A stretch of 64,000 bases of DNA from Pseudofrankia sp. DC12. GTDB lineage: Bacteria; Actinomycetota; Actinomycetes; Frankiales; Frankiaceae. The notes under the pieces were generated by a model. It was not told the origin of the DNA. It was given only the letters and a program-made list of their open reading frames with translations, and did no database searches. The translations under genes were made by a program, and so were the position numbers. The DNA lies in the NCBI RefSeq assembly GCF_000966285.1, contig NZ_KQ031391.1, positions 6,819,879 through 6,883,878 of the forward strand, given 5' to 3'. The stretch's first letter is position 1; the number at the start of each line of letters is the position of its first letter. Below, piece after piece: positions 44,478-53,780 of the stretch.

Positions 44478-45070
44478 CGTAGCCGATCAACACGCAGTGC
44501 GATCTTCGCGAGGCCCTGGACCAAACCCGGACGTCGAAGGTCGTCCTCCGTTCGTCGTCGGAGGGGACCAGGCCACCGACTGGGGGCTCGGCTCATCAGC
44601 GGAGACGCCGGGGGTCAGACCGTCGAGCCAGACGTTCAGATCGTCGCGCGAGACCCGGATCTGACCTTTCAGCAGCGTGATGGGCCTCGGCCAGCGCCCG
44701 CGGCCTGCCAGTCACGCCACGTCGGTCGATTCCGACGACGCCGCCGGCATGGTCTGGGATGACAACGGCACCCGCCACTGGCCATCGCGCCTATCGACGG
44801 GCTATCACTACTCTCTATCCACACTGCAAAGCGTGTTCTCTGCAGCAAGGTGGAGTGGTTAATGGCATCCTGACTAGAGTTTCGCAGTTTTCTTGATCAG
44901 GATCTGCGGCTGGTAATGGCTGGATGATTGGCCTGATCGTTTTCGGGTGGATGATTCCCGGGTGCCTGCCGGTGGTATCGCGGCGCGTGGCGGGGGGGTG
45001 GAAGGCCAGCTCTGGGGGCCGGTGGCGGGAGCATCAGCGTTTCCTGTACCAACCCGAAAGCTGGACGCTG
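44478..45070. other. Intergenic stretch before the IS701-like fragment
   Basis: No gene is seen. The left end of the IS701-like element should lie in about 44870-45000, but I could not define it because its other end is lost. Confidence 0.35.
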
Positions 45071-45511
45071 ATGCTCCCGGACGTGACGATACCGGTTTCT
45101 CTCGCGGTGTTGCTGGAGGGTTTCCGGCCGTGTTTCACCGCCCCGTCGTTCCGGGTGTTCCGGGCGCTGGTCGTCGGGATGCTGGCCACGGGCGGGCGGC
45201 GGACGGTGTGCGGGATGCTCGTCGGTTGCGGGCTGTCGGCGCTGTGGCCGCACGACCGGGCGCACCGGTTCTTCGCGCGGGCCGTCTGGTCGCCCGAGAA
45301 CGTCGGCCTGGCGCTCGCCCGCCTCGTCGTCGACCGGCTCGTCCCGGCCGGGCCGCTGCGGGTCGTGGTCGATGACACCCTGTTCCACCGGGCGGGGAAG
45401 AAGGTGTGGGCGGCGGGCTGGTTCCACGACGGCTCCGCGAAGGGCCCGGACCAGGTCGGCTTCGGGAACAACTGGGTGATCGTCGGCCTCGTCGTGGCGG
45501 CGCCGCTGCGA
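45071..45511 (+). pseudogene. IS701-like transposase, cut by an IS256 element
   Basis: From ATG 45071 it reads LPDVTIPVSLAVLLEGFRPC, TGGRRTVCGMLVGCGLSALW, RVVVDDTLFHRAGKKVWAAG (first catalytic Asp region) and FGNNWVIVGLVVAAPL, then breaks exactly where the IS256 terminal repeat starts. The 3' part of the gene is not present further on, so insertion was followed by deletion. Confidence 0.85.
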
Positions 45512-45597
45512 GGGTGTCAGGAACTTTGTGTAAGGGGGTGGAGACCTAGAGTTAGGTTCTAGGGGTGTGAAGGCCCCTGGAGCGGAGGAGGACCGAA

Positions 45598-47020
45598 ATG
45601 GCGACGCTAGACGGACAGGTGGGGCGGGTCCAGGACCTGGAGTCGGGGCAGGGCGGGGTGCTGGTGCCGGTGCAGCCGGCTGGTGAGGGTGGTGCGGGGC
45701 GGCCGGGTGAGTTGGTGTTGCCGGACGGGGTCGCTGACGAGTTGGTCGCGGCGTTGCTCGCGCGGACGGCTGTGGGTGGTGAGGTGAAGCTGACCGGGCA
45801 GGGTGGGTTGTTGTCGGGGCTGCTGAAGCAGGTGTTGGAGCGGGGGCTCGCGGCGGAGCTTGACGCGCACCTGGCCGACGGGAAGGACGCCGGCGCGGGG
45901 GCGGGGAACGCGCGGAACGGGTCGTCGCGTAAGACGGTGATGACGGAGGTTGGGGCCGGTCGAGCTCGATGTGCCGCGGGATCGGGCGGGGACGTTCGAG
46001 CCGCGGCTGATCCCGAAGGGTGAACGCAGGTTGGGGGGCCTGTCGGACACGGTGATCTCGCTGTATGCGGGTGGGATGACGGTCCGCGACATCGGGCATC
46101 ATCTGGCCCGCACGGTGGGTGTCGAGGTGTCGCATGACACGATCTCGCGGATCACCGACGAGGTGCTTGAGGAGGTGAAGGCCTGGCAGCACCGGCCGCT
46201 CGACGAGGTGTATCCGATCGTCTATGTCGATGCGCTGGTGGTGAAGGTCCGTGAGGGCTCGGCGGTGCGGAACAAGGCGGTGCACCTGGCGGTCGGGGTT
46301 GACCTGGACGGGGTCAAGCATGTGCTGGGGATCTGGGTCGAGCAGGTCGAGGCGGCGCGGCACTGGGCGCAGGTGATGGCCGAGCTGCGGAACCGGGGGC
46401 TGCGCGACATCCTGGTCGTGTGCTGCGACGGGCTGACGGGCCTGCCGGAGGCGATCGGCAACGCCTACGGGCCGAAGACGACGGTGCAGACGTGCACGGT
46501 GCATCTGATCCGCGCGGCGCTGCGGTATGCGTCCTACACGGACCGCAAGGCGTTGGCGGCCGCGATGCGGCCGATCTACACCGCCCCGTCGTTGGACGCG
46601 GCCGAGCAGGCGCTGCTGGAGTTCGCCGAGTCGGCGCTCGGGCGCAAGCATCCGGCGTCGGTCGGGGTGTGGGAACGGGCCTGGGACCAGTTCGTGCCGT
46701 TTCTGGAGTTCACCCCGAACCTCAGGAAGATCATTTATACGACGAATGCGATCGAAAGCTTCAACTACCAGCTACGGAAGATCATCAAGAATCGGGGGCA
46801 TTTCCCGACGAACGACGCGGTCGTGAAGCTGCTGTGGCTGGCGATCGTCGACATCGAGGACAAACGGGCCCGTGCGCGGGCGAAGGAGGCCGGGAAGCCC
46901 CGCGCCGAGCGGGCCGCGCCGGGGAAGCTCATCGAGGGGCACACGGCGCAGGGCTGGCGGCCCGCGCTCGCCGAACTCGCGACCGCGTTTCCGGGGCGGA
47001 TCCCCGCCCTGGCTCTGTGA
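45598..47020 (+). pseudogene. IS256-family transposase, frameshifted
   Basis: ATG 45598 follows GGAGGAGGACC. The first frame (45598-46023) gives the N-terminal part to TVMTEVG. One extra G in GTTGGGG at about 45952-45955 shifts it, and the next frame (45950-47020) continues PVELDVPRDRAGTFEPRLIP through YVDALVVKVREGS, CCDGLTGLPEAIG and TTNAIESFNYQLRKI. The IS256 acids are in the second part. These transposases normally come from one frame, so this copy is probably inactive unless a frameshift is used. Confidence 0.85.
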
Positions 47021-47027
47021 CCGGGTG

Positions 47028-47288
47028 ATGCTCGATGTCATGGCCGCCACCCGCCCGCCCGACGATGTCGCCGCCGCGCTCGCCGCCACCGTCACGCTGC
47101 GCCGCGCCGACGCCGAGGACCTCGCCGACCTGCTCCGCCGCGCCGGCGCGCTGTGCTCCCGGCTGCTCGGGGTCGAAGCGGCCGAGGCCGCCTGCGCCGA
47201 ACTCGCGGACCCTGACCACCCCGGCCTGCAGGACCTCATGTTCGAGTTGCTGCTCGCATCAGGCGACCTTCTCTCCGACGACCTGTGA
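47028..47288 (+). CDS. Small helical accessory protein of the IS256 element
   Basis: 86 aa, starting 7 bp after the transposase stop. It is alanine/leucine/acid-rich and predicted all-helical (VTLRRADAEDLADLLRRAGA, VEAAEAACAELADPDH, LMFELLLASGDLLSDDL). No family was recognised. Being inside the terminal repeats and tightly spaced to the transposase, it is probably co-transcribed and may modulate transposition (inference). Confidence 0.6.
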   Translation: MLDVMAATRPPDDVAAALAATVTLRRADAEDLADLLRRAGALCSRLLGVEAAEAACAELADPDHPGLQDLMFELLLASGDLLSDDL

Positions 47289-47607
47289 ATACCAGGCCAG
47301 GCCACAGGAAACACCACCCGAAGCGGCGTGTCGGTATCGACCAGCCCGTCCGCGGCGATATGGTGAACACACGCCCCAACGGCCCACGGGAAACCGGCCG
47401 GACCGGTGAGCGGCACAGCCGGAACACCCCACAACTCCAGACACGCCGCACCGTTCCCCACTTGAGTGGAACACCCGGATCGGCGATCACCGGTCACAGA
47501 CCGGACCATAGAACAGCAGGTGTCACCGGCAGGGCGAAAGACGTGGACCGGTAACTACCGGAACGCGGGAAAACCCCTTACACAAAAAATCTGACAGGCT
47601 CGGCGCG

Positions 47608-49033
47608 GAGCCTGTCACGATTTCCGTGTAAGCCGAAGGTGAAACTGCGGCTTACGGGTTCAGGTTATCAGAAGGGTAGTCGTCCCGGGAAGAGGTTCAC
47701 GAGCGTGTTGAGGGCTATTTTCCAGCCGTGGGTTCCGGTGCCGGACTCGCCGCCTCGTTGGCTCGATATGTTTCTCAGCCCCAGGTAGAGTAGTTTCATT
47801 GCCGCGTCGCGGTCGGGGAAGTGTCCGCGGTTCTTCGTGATTTTGCGGAGCTGGAAGTTCATCGACTCGATGGCGTTGGTCGTGTAGACGATTTTCCGGA
47901 GCTCGGGTGGGTAGTCGAGGAAAGGGATGAACTCGGTCCACGCGTGGCGCCACACGTCGACGGCGCCGGGATACTGGGTTCCGAACTTCTTGTCGAAGGC
48001 TTCGAGGCCGAGTTCGGCGGCTTCGAGAGTGGGCGCGGTGTAGATCTCCTTCATCGCCCTGACGACGGATTTCCGGTCGCTGTAGGAGACGAAACGCATC
48101 GCGTTGCGGATCACGTGGACGACACATGTCTGGACGACGGTCTCGGGAAAGACCGCGACGACGGCCTCGGGCAGGCCGGTCAGGCCGTCGCGGCAGACGA
48201 TCAGCAGGTCCCGCACGCCGCGGTTACGAAGGTCGGCGAGGATCTTTTGCCAGAACTTCGCGCCCTCGGTGTCCTGGATCCAGCAGCCCAGCGCGTGCTT
48301 GCGCCCGTCGACATCGACGCCCACGGCCAGGTAGGCGACCTTGGTCGTGACCACGCCGTTGTCCTTGACCCGGATCCGCAGCCCGTCCACATACAAGATC
48401 GGATAGACCTCGTCCAGCGGCCGGGACTGCCACGCCTTGATCTCATCGACCACGACCTCGGTCACATTCGAGATCAGTTCCCGGGACGCCTGAACGCCGT
48501 AGACCTCTCGCAGATGGGCCTCGATATCGCGGGTCGTCATGCCCCGCGAGTACAACGACAGGATCAGGTCATCGAGGTTCCCCAGCCGACGGGCGCGTTT
48601 CGGCACGATCGCCGGCTCGAACGAGCCGTTCCGGTCACGTGGCACCTCGATCTCGACCGGCCCGTTCCGCGTCGACACCGTCTTTGTCGATTTCCCATTG
48701 CGGGAGTTTCCCGTGCCGTGACCGGCCGGGTCGCCGGCCTCATACCCGAGATGGTCCGTCATCTCGACCTGCAGGGCACGCTCCAGGACGGCCTTCGTCA
48801 TCTGGTTCAACAGACCATCGACCCCGTCGACCGGCGTACCGGTCGCTTTCGCGTCTTTCAACAACGCATCGATCGTGTCCGGCGCGAACGCCTCAGCGAT
48901 TCTCCGCGCCGCCGCCTCGTCAGATGCCCGAAGCGTAGTGGTCTCTGCCATTAGGTGTCCATTTCTGACCTACCCCGATCAGGTAGATCAATCCTGGTCC
49001 ACCTCCGGCTTACACAGTCGTCATGACACGCCC
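47608..49033 (-). mobile_element. IS256-family element, copy 2
   Basis: Inverted ends share GTCA and GTGTAAGCCG: left starting at 47608 (GAGCCTGTCACGATTTCCG...), right ending at 49033. It begins only 6 bp after copy 1 ends, in the opposite orientation. Length 1426 bp. The two are different IS256 types, not duplicates. Confidence 0.8.
47668..48951 (-). CDS. IS256-family transposase, intact
   Basis: 427 aa. VEIEVPRDRNGSFEPAIVPK, LYSRGMTTRDIEAHLREVYG, YPILYVDGLRIRV (first Asp), CRDGLTGLPEAVV (second Asp) and TTNAIESMNFQLRKI (Glu region) follow the family pattern throughout. Open from ATG 48951 to the stop at 47668, so it could be active. Confidence 0.95.
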   Translation of the reverse strand: MAETTTLRASDEAAARRIAEAFAPDTIDALLKDAKATGTPVDGVDGLLNQMTKAVLERALQVEMTDHLGYEAGDPAGHGTGNSRNGKSTKTVSTRNGPVEIEVPRDRNGSFEPAIVPKRARRLGNLDDLILSLYSRGMTTRDIEAHLREVYGVQASRELISNVTEVVVDEIKAWQSRPLDEVYPILYVDGLRIRVKDNGVVTTKVAYLAVGVDVDGRKHALGCWIQDTEGAKFWQKILADLRNRGVRDLLIVCRDGLTGLPEAVVAVFPETVVQTCVVHVIRNAMRFVSYSDRKSVVRAMKEIYTAPTLEAAELGLEAFDKKFGTQYPGAVDVWRHAWTEFIPFLDYPPELRKIVYTTNAIESMNFQLRKITKNRGHFPDRDAAMKLLYLGLRNISSQRGGESGTGTHGWKIALNTLVNLFPGRLPF

Positions 49034-49100
49034 CCCAGCTGGTCATAGCCGTAGCTCTCGACGGCGCCGCTGCTGCCCGTAGTCATGTCGATGTCGTCCC
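49034..49100 (-). pseudogene. RHS/YD-repeat fragment
   Basis: Between IS256 copy 2 and the next IS the minus strand reads TTGSSGAVESYGYDQLG. ESYGYDQLG is the YD-repeat motif of RHS/polymorphic-toxin shell proteins. It is a short relic that ends at the IS256 border. Confidence 0.5.
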
Positions 49101-49144
49101 GAGACCCGGGAGATCTCCTCCAGGATCAGACCTCACCTCGGACC

Positions 49145-50661
49145 CAGGGCTCCGGCGAGGTAGCTCACCGCTTTGATGCGCTACAGGCTGTGACGAGCAG
49201 GCCGAGTGCGGCGTTGCGATCGGCGGCGACGTCCTCCAGGGTTTCCTTGATTTTCCTCCTGCCGTTGAGGCGGAGGATTCCGATGGTCAGGTTCCGGAGG
49301 CTCGCGAAAGCGTGATTTGTGTTCCCGGTATAGGTCGGATCGTCGTCCTCGCGCCAGGCAGTGTCGCGAATGTAGTGGACCTCATTTTCGATGCCCCATT
49401 GGCCGCGGACGTGAGAGTGGAAGTATGACGCTGTGGCGTGCGTGCCCGTAGCGCTGGTGAGGGCGAGAGCGTATTCGCGGGTGAGGCGCGTTCCGGTAAG
49501 GTCGAACTCGTCTCGCCGGATGATGGCCGCCTTGTTGACATGCGGGAACTCGATGCCGTCGGCTTTCGTGGTCCAGGTCTGCCAGTTTTTGATCCGGCCG
49601 TGTCCGCGTTCCTGGACCTCGTGGTGGGCTGGTTCCTGGAGAAGTGGAAGGACCCGTTCGAATGTCTGCCTTTTTAGGGTCGGGCGATTCCCCTTCACCG
49701 TCATCACGTAGTCCATCCCGTGCTTGACGATGTCCTTTGCGGTGTCGTCCTGCGTATGCGCCGCGTCGAGGGTCACGGTCGGATGGCCTGGTATTTCCGG
49801 AAGCTGGTCGAGCAGATTCTCGACCTGGGTGATCTCGTTGGTGTCGTCGGGTACGCGGATCTGTCCGACGACGAGACCCCTGCCGTGGATCAGCGCGGCG
49901 AGTAGCTTGACCTGCGTCTTCTCATCTACCCAGGCACCACGCATGACCTTGCCGTCGACCGCGATGGTGACCTGCTCCCCGTTCTCCCAGGTGGTCTGCG
50001 CGAACAGCCAGCAACCGATGCGGGCGTCCAGAGCCGCGACGTCAATGACCTGGAGAACCCGGCGGATCGTCTTCTCGCTGGGTACTCGGTACCGCCCGAG
50101 GAAGTGGTCGTAAGGCGCTCCCAGCCGGGCCAGCAGGGGCTGGGGGATCCTCGCCGCCCAGCGGCCGATCTCACTGAGGCGCTTCGCGCCCGTCATCGTC
50201 GAAACAAGCGAGGTCGACAGGATGTACCGCAGGCTGTAGATCGCTCCCTTCGCCTTGCGCGGGTCGGGAATCTCGCCGAGCATCGCGAGCAGGCTGGAGA
50301 TGTCGATCTGCTCGCAATCGATAGGCTCGGTGGACATGCCGGGGCCAGACTGGCATGATGGCACGTGGTGGCCTTCTGTCTTGGGGTTTTGTTTGGTGGT
50401 ACTTACATTTTCCCAGGCGGAAGGCCACTTCTTTCTCAACGGGGAGCCTGCATCCCGTCAATCATTTCCAGATAATCGCGTGCGCCCAGCGACGCTGAAT
50501 GCCCCGTCGAATCACGGTCAGCGCCAGGACAAGTTGCTATGGCACGAATCCATGACGAGCTGTAGCGATAATCAATCGCCCGTCGGACGCCCAGGAGTGA
50601 TCACCAAGCCGGCTACTGTCAGCTATCAATTATGACGCTGCGCTACCTCGCCGGAGCCCTG
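49145..50661 (-). mobile_element. ISAs1-family insertion sequence, copy 2, with 9-bp target duplication
   Basis: The 20-bp terminal repeats are perfect: CAGGGCTCCGGCGAGGTAGC at 49145-49164 and its complement at 50642-50661. The target CCTCGGACC is duplicated at 49136-49144 and 50662-50670. Length 1517 bp. The clean duplication indicates a simple and comparatively recent insertion into the toxin-locus debris. Confidence 0.95.
49165..50439 (-). CDS. ISAs1-family transposase, intact
   Basis: 424 aa. ISLLAMLGEIPD-type N-terminal domain (SSLLAMLGEIPDPRKAKGAI), VTIAVDGKVMRGAWVDE (Asp), VTLDAAHTQDDTAKD (Asp) and QWGIENEVHYIRDTAWREDD (Glu) are in order. Stop at 49165, directly at the inner edge of the left terminal repeat. 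Start as given or slightly inside (ATG of MSTEPIDCEQ). Confidence 0.95.
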   Translation of the reverse strand: MRKKWPSAWENVSTTKQNPKTEGHHVPSCQSGPGMSTEPIDCEQIDISSLLAMLGEIPDPRKAKGAIYSLRYILSTSLVSTMTGAKRLSEIGRWAARIPQPLLARLGAPYDHFLGRYRVPSEKTIRRVLQVIDVAALDARIGCWLFAQTTWENGEQVTIAVDGKVMRGAWVDEKTQVKLLAALIHGRGLVVGQIRVPDDTNEITQVENLLDQLPEIPGHPTVTLDAAHTQDDTAKDIVKHGMDYVMTVKGNRPTLKRQTFERVLPLLQEPAHHEVQERGHGRIKNWQTWTTKADGIEFPHVNKAAIIRRDEFDLTGTRLTREYALALTSATGTHATASYFHSHVRGQWGIENEVHYIRDTAWREDDDPTYTGNTNHAFASLRNLTIGILRLNGRRKIKETLEDVAADRNAALGLLVTACSASKR

Positions 50662-50679
50662 CCTCGGACCCATGGCCTA

Positions 50680-51006
50680 TCATTTTCCAGGTTCAAGGTG
50701 TCGAGCGATCTCCGCCCGATCCATCAGCCGTCGGACCCATACGTTACCTGATTCTCGAAGATCATCGAACTTCAGATCGCCAGGAGCGGTTTCGATGAGA
50801 TGCAGGAGACTCCACGCAAGTCCGTAGCAATCATCGGGGCCAAAAGCGTCCACAAGAAGAGATGCCTCTTCGTTTGACACGGGCCCCGGAATCCTCGACA
50901 GCATCTCCTGTCTGATTCTTATCTCGTCGACACCGGCCTCTCCTGAAGGGAGTCCACCTGCTTCCACGAATTCTCTGATCTCGCGCCGAATCGCCACATC
51001 GACCAC
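50680..51006 (-). CDS. Small acidic protein in immunity position
   Basis: 108 aa from GTG 51006, which directly follows the TAG of the toxin fragment. VAIRREIREFVEAGGLPSGE and GPDDCYGLAWSLLHLIE look like a real, well-formed helical protein. No family was recognised. Its location behind a nuclease-toxin C-terminus is typical of immunity proteins, so that role is inferred from context only. Confidence 0.6.
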   Translation of the reverse strand: MVDVAIRREIREFVEAGGLPSGEAGVDEIRIRQEMLSRIPGPVSNEEASLLVDAFGPDDCYGLAWSLLHLIETAPGDLKFDDLRESGNVWVRRLMDRAEIARHLEPGK

Positions 51007-51330
51007 CTAGGGCCGGCCAATTGACCGGTAGCAGGTCAGTAGCGACCGGATACCCTGATTGTAGTACGAAGGGTCGCCATACTGCGATTGACCGATGACC
51101 TGAAGATCCCGGGTTTCCTTTGCCAACACTGTGCGGAACGAAAGCCCAGCGTCTGAACTCTTGGTTAGTGCTCCCCGCCAACCGTATGTGCGCGTCAGCG
51201 CGTGATCATCTTCCTGCATCACGATCGCACCACCATCATTCTCCGCGTCGAAGCCCAACGCCTTCCGGGGCATGTGATGAGCCGTGAGGTCATCGCCCTT
51301 GGGCCGGGACTGAGGTCGCCGAATCTACCG
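51007..51330 (-). pseudogene. AHH/HNH-type nuclease toxin C-terminus, 5'-truncated
   Basis: From about 51330 the frame reads KGDDLTAHHMPRKALGFDAE then NDGGAIVMQEDDHALTRTYG, ending in NQGIRSLLTCYRSIGRP at TAG 51007. The AHHMP motif, the second histidine in DDHALTRTYG and the helical end are the pattern of AHH/HNH-like polymorphic toxins. A TAG upstream near 51335 cuts it from any shell protein. A start at ATG 51273 would lack the AHH histidines. Confidence 0.65.
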
Positions 51331-51375
51331 CCATCATTCTCCGCCGGGGAGCAGATTTTGTGAACGAGGACGGCT

Positions 51376-51480
51376 CAGGCCGCCGAGATCTCGATGTAGA
51401 AGGTGTGAGTGTTGTCGATGGTGAGGTCCCACATGTCGCCGCTGGCAGGGATGACGACGGTGGCGGTGACGGTGGGCTCG
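51376..51480 (-). pseudogene. Hint (intein-like) domain fragment
   Basis: The minus strand reads TATVVIPASGDMWDLTIDNT followed by HTFYIEISAA and a stop. MWDLTIDNTHTFYI is the last strand of the Hint autoprocessing domain that sits just before toxin domains. The expected VLVHNC end is missing. It lies 45 bp before the AHH toxin piece and on the same strand. Confidence 0.6.
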
Positions 51481-51528
51481 ACCCCTGAGCACGGACAGTG
51501 TCCGCCGTAGCAATGCCAGTGAAACTCT

Positions 51529-53577
51529 CTTGATCGCGTGGGTCAGGCTGCCATGGCTGGCTGAGTGTGGTCACGTTCGGTGACATCGGGAAGCGTGAGT
51601 GTTGGGGCCGCCGTGGTGAGGGTGTCGGTGATCGGTCCGCAGATCCGGGTCTCGTAGACGACCTTGCGGGTGGTGAGGCCGGGTCCGGCGTGGGGGAACT
51701 CCGAGACGCTCTTCGCCCGGCGTTCGCGGGTGCGGTTGCGGTCGGGGGTGTTGCGCCGCCGGCTGAGTGCGCTGTGGATGGCGGCGAGCCGGTGTGCGAC
51801 GACCTCGTCGGGCAGGCCGGGGGTCGCCGCGCCGAGGTGGCGGGTGAGCGCGAGCACCGTGGCCTTGGTGGACAGTTCCCGGGCCAGGACCGGCTGCCCG
51901 GCGCGGGCGCCGCGCTGGGCGGGGGTGGCCTGCGCGGCGGCGCTGCGCTGCACCGCGCGCAGGAGAGCCGCCCCGAGCAGGAGAGCGGGGATCTCCTGGT
52001 CGACCTCGAACGGGTCGGTGGCGCGCAGCATCGGCCCGGCTCCGGGTCCGGAGTCGTTCAGGGTGGCCTTGGTCTCGCGGATCGGGGTCTCGGTCGCGCC
52101 CCATCGGGCCCGGTAGCCGGCGGTGAGAGCGAGCGCGGGCAGCGCGGCGGGGTCGGTGATGTTCGTGGCCACGGCGAACGTCTCACCGGTGTGGACGCCG
52201 TCGGCGAACACGTCCCACTCGACGTCGCGCCAGCCGTGCAGCACGTCGTCGGTGCCGAGGTCGACGAGCGCCGAGCCGTCGGGCAGCCACGTGTCGACGT
52301 CGACGGTGATCCCGGCGCGCAGCCGCACCGCGAGGTTCATCCCGGCGCCGGTCAGCCGCCTCAGCCGCTCGGCGCCGGGGAAGTTACGGTCCCCGACGTG
52401 CAGGAGCCCAGGGTGACAGATCGCCGGGGTGGCGGTCGCGACCTGCTCGAGCAGCGTCTGCTCACCGGCGTCCTTCGCGCCCGAGGACGGGCCGTGGGCG
52501 TAGCCGAGCGGGGTCTTCGTCCCAGCGTCGACGTCGATCAGAAGGCGGACGTGCGGGAACGGCGCCGGGTCGGTGCCCGCCCCGAAGCGCTCCCGGTTCG
52601 CCGCCGTGTCGGGCAGCCGCAGGAGGGTCCCGTCGAAGCCGGCGACCCGGAACGCTCCCGCGGCCAGCGCCTGTGGGTCGTGCGGGTCGAGGAGCTCCGC
52701 GCGCAGCACCACCAGGACCGCCTCGCACACCGCGGCGACCACCACCCCCGGCACGCCGCGCCGCGCCCGGGAGAACGCCGGCCCGCCGGGCGTGGCGGAG
52801 CAGCGGGTGAACGGGACGTCCGCGACCGGCGCGAACAACGCCGCCAGCACGTCGTCCCACCCGGTGCCCGCCATCCACGACCCCAGGACCAGCGCCCGCA
52901 CGACGACCCCCCGGGTCAACGCCAACGCCGTCTCCTGCCCGCGCACGGCGTCATCAGGTGCGGCGTCGTCGCTGCCGGGCGGTGTCGTCGCCTGGAACTG
53001 GGTGAACGCCTCGGCGATCAGCCGGTCGAGCGCGCCGGGGCCGAGCCGCCGGTCGAGCTCGGCCTCCGCCGCTCCCAGCGACACGTGGTCCGCCGCCCGG
53101 CCCGACAGGGCCAGATCCCCGTTGTCGTAGGCCCTGAGCGTCCCGGCCAGCACCGGCCGGTAGACGATCACCTGGTCGCCGTGGCGGGCCGGGAGCGCGC
53201 CCTCAGCCAGCGTGAGCAGGCCGCGGCGGTCGCGGGCCGGCGCCCGGCCGCCGCCGCGGCGCCCGGCCGTGCGAACCGGCCCCGCGGCCAGGTCCTCGGC
53301 ACGCACCGCCAGCAGCCCGGCACCGACCCGGCCGAAGGCCACCCCGGGCAGCGCGACCGACGGGACGACAGGATAGAAACAGGACACGGCGGACTCCGGG
53401 TCAGGGAACTGGCTTCGACACCCTTCACCTCACCCGGAGATCCGCTCAAACCCCGCAATCCGGGCACTCCCAGCACCCAAATCCTCCGCTCCGGCGACCT
53501 CCCACCCCACCCCCGACCGTCACCCAACGTCACCGTTAGCTCAGGCGCGGCCGGGTACCTCACACCTCGCGATCAAG
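51529..53577 (-). mobile_element. IS4-like insertion sequence
   Basis: Contains a 614-aa transposase. Candidate inverted ends: CTTGATCGCG at 51529-51538 and its complement at 53568-53577, with partial similarity continuing inward (GGGTCAGG versus GGTGTGAGG). No target duplication was found; borders tentative. Confidence 0.55.
51543..53387 (-). CDS. IS4-like DDE transposase
   Basis: 614 aa from GTG 53387. The N-terminal domain has HVSLGAAEAELDRRLGPGAL. The catalytic part has RVAGFDGTLLRLPDTAANRE (first Asp) and LLHVGDRNFPGAERLRR (second Asp). The IS4 signature region YRARWGATETPIRETKATL holds Tyr, Arg, Glu and Lys, with one extra residue between Arg and Glu compared with the standard spacing. 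The C-terminal 150 residues are Arg/Ala-rich. Open along the full length. Confidence 0.88.
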   Translation of the reverse strand: MSCFYPVVPSVALPGVAFGRVGAGLLAVRAEDLAAGPVRTAGRRGGGRAPARDRRGLLTLAEGALPARHGDQVIVYRPVLAGTLRAYDNGDLALSGRAADHVSLGAAEAELDRRLGPGALDRLIAEAFTQFQATTPPGSDDAAPDDAVRGQETALALTRGVVVRALVLGSWMAGTGWDDVLAALFAPVADVPFTRCSATPGGPAFSRARRGVPGVVVAAVCEAVLVVLRAELLDPHDPQALAAGAFRVAGFDGTLLRLPDTAANRERFGAGTDPAPFPHVRLLIDVDAGTKTPLGYAHGPSSGAKDAGEQTLLEQVATATPAICHPGLLHVGDRNFPGAERLRRLTGAGMNLAVRLRAGITVDVDTWLPDGSALVDLGTDDVLHGWRDVEWDVFADGVHTGETFAVATNITDPAALPALALTAGYRARWGATETPIRETKATLNDSGPGAGPMLRATDPFEVDQEIPALLLGAALLRAVQRSAAAQATPAQRGARAGQPVLARELSTKATVLALTRHLGAATPGLPDEVVAHRLAAIHSALSRRRNTPDRNRTRERRAKSVSEFPHAGPGLTTRKVVYETRICGPITDTLTTAAPTLTLPDVTERDHTQPAMAA

Positions 53578-53780
53578 CGCCTTACAACGGCATTGGTCCG
53601 CCGTAGGGGGGCCAAGCTCAGGTCAACTTGTTCACGTCAAATCAATCCTCACTTTGCCATCCAGGTCAGCACACCTCAACCTCCGCTACACCGCAGCGCC
53701 GCTGTCCGATCCGCCTCTCACCCCGAAGAGTATTTCTCCTGGATTCAGGCCTTCAAAAGACTTTGCGACCTTCAGATAGT
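53578..53780. other. Intergenic, nothing recognised
   Basis: About 200 bp between the IS4-like end and the nonsense-mutated gene, less GC-rich than housekeeping DNA. Confidence 0.35.

Larger units (their letters stand above)
45510..47601 (+). mobile_element. IS256-family element, copy 1, with an accessory ORF
   Basis: The ends are imperfect 28-bp inverted repeats sharing TGTCAG and TTTGTGTAAGGGG (left 45510-45537, right 47574-47601). At 2092 bp it is longer than common IS256 elements because of an extra small gene and about 290 bp of non-coding sequence behind the transposase. No target duplication was found. Confidence 0.75.

Noticed and set aside
51567..53606. 679-codon plus-strand open frame
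   Set aside because: Shadow of the IS4-like transposase, which has the catalytic motifs.
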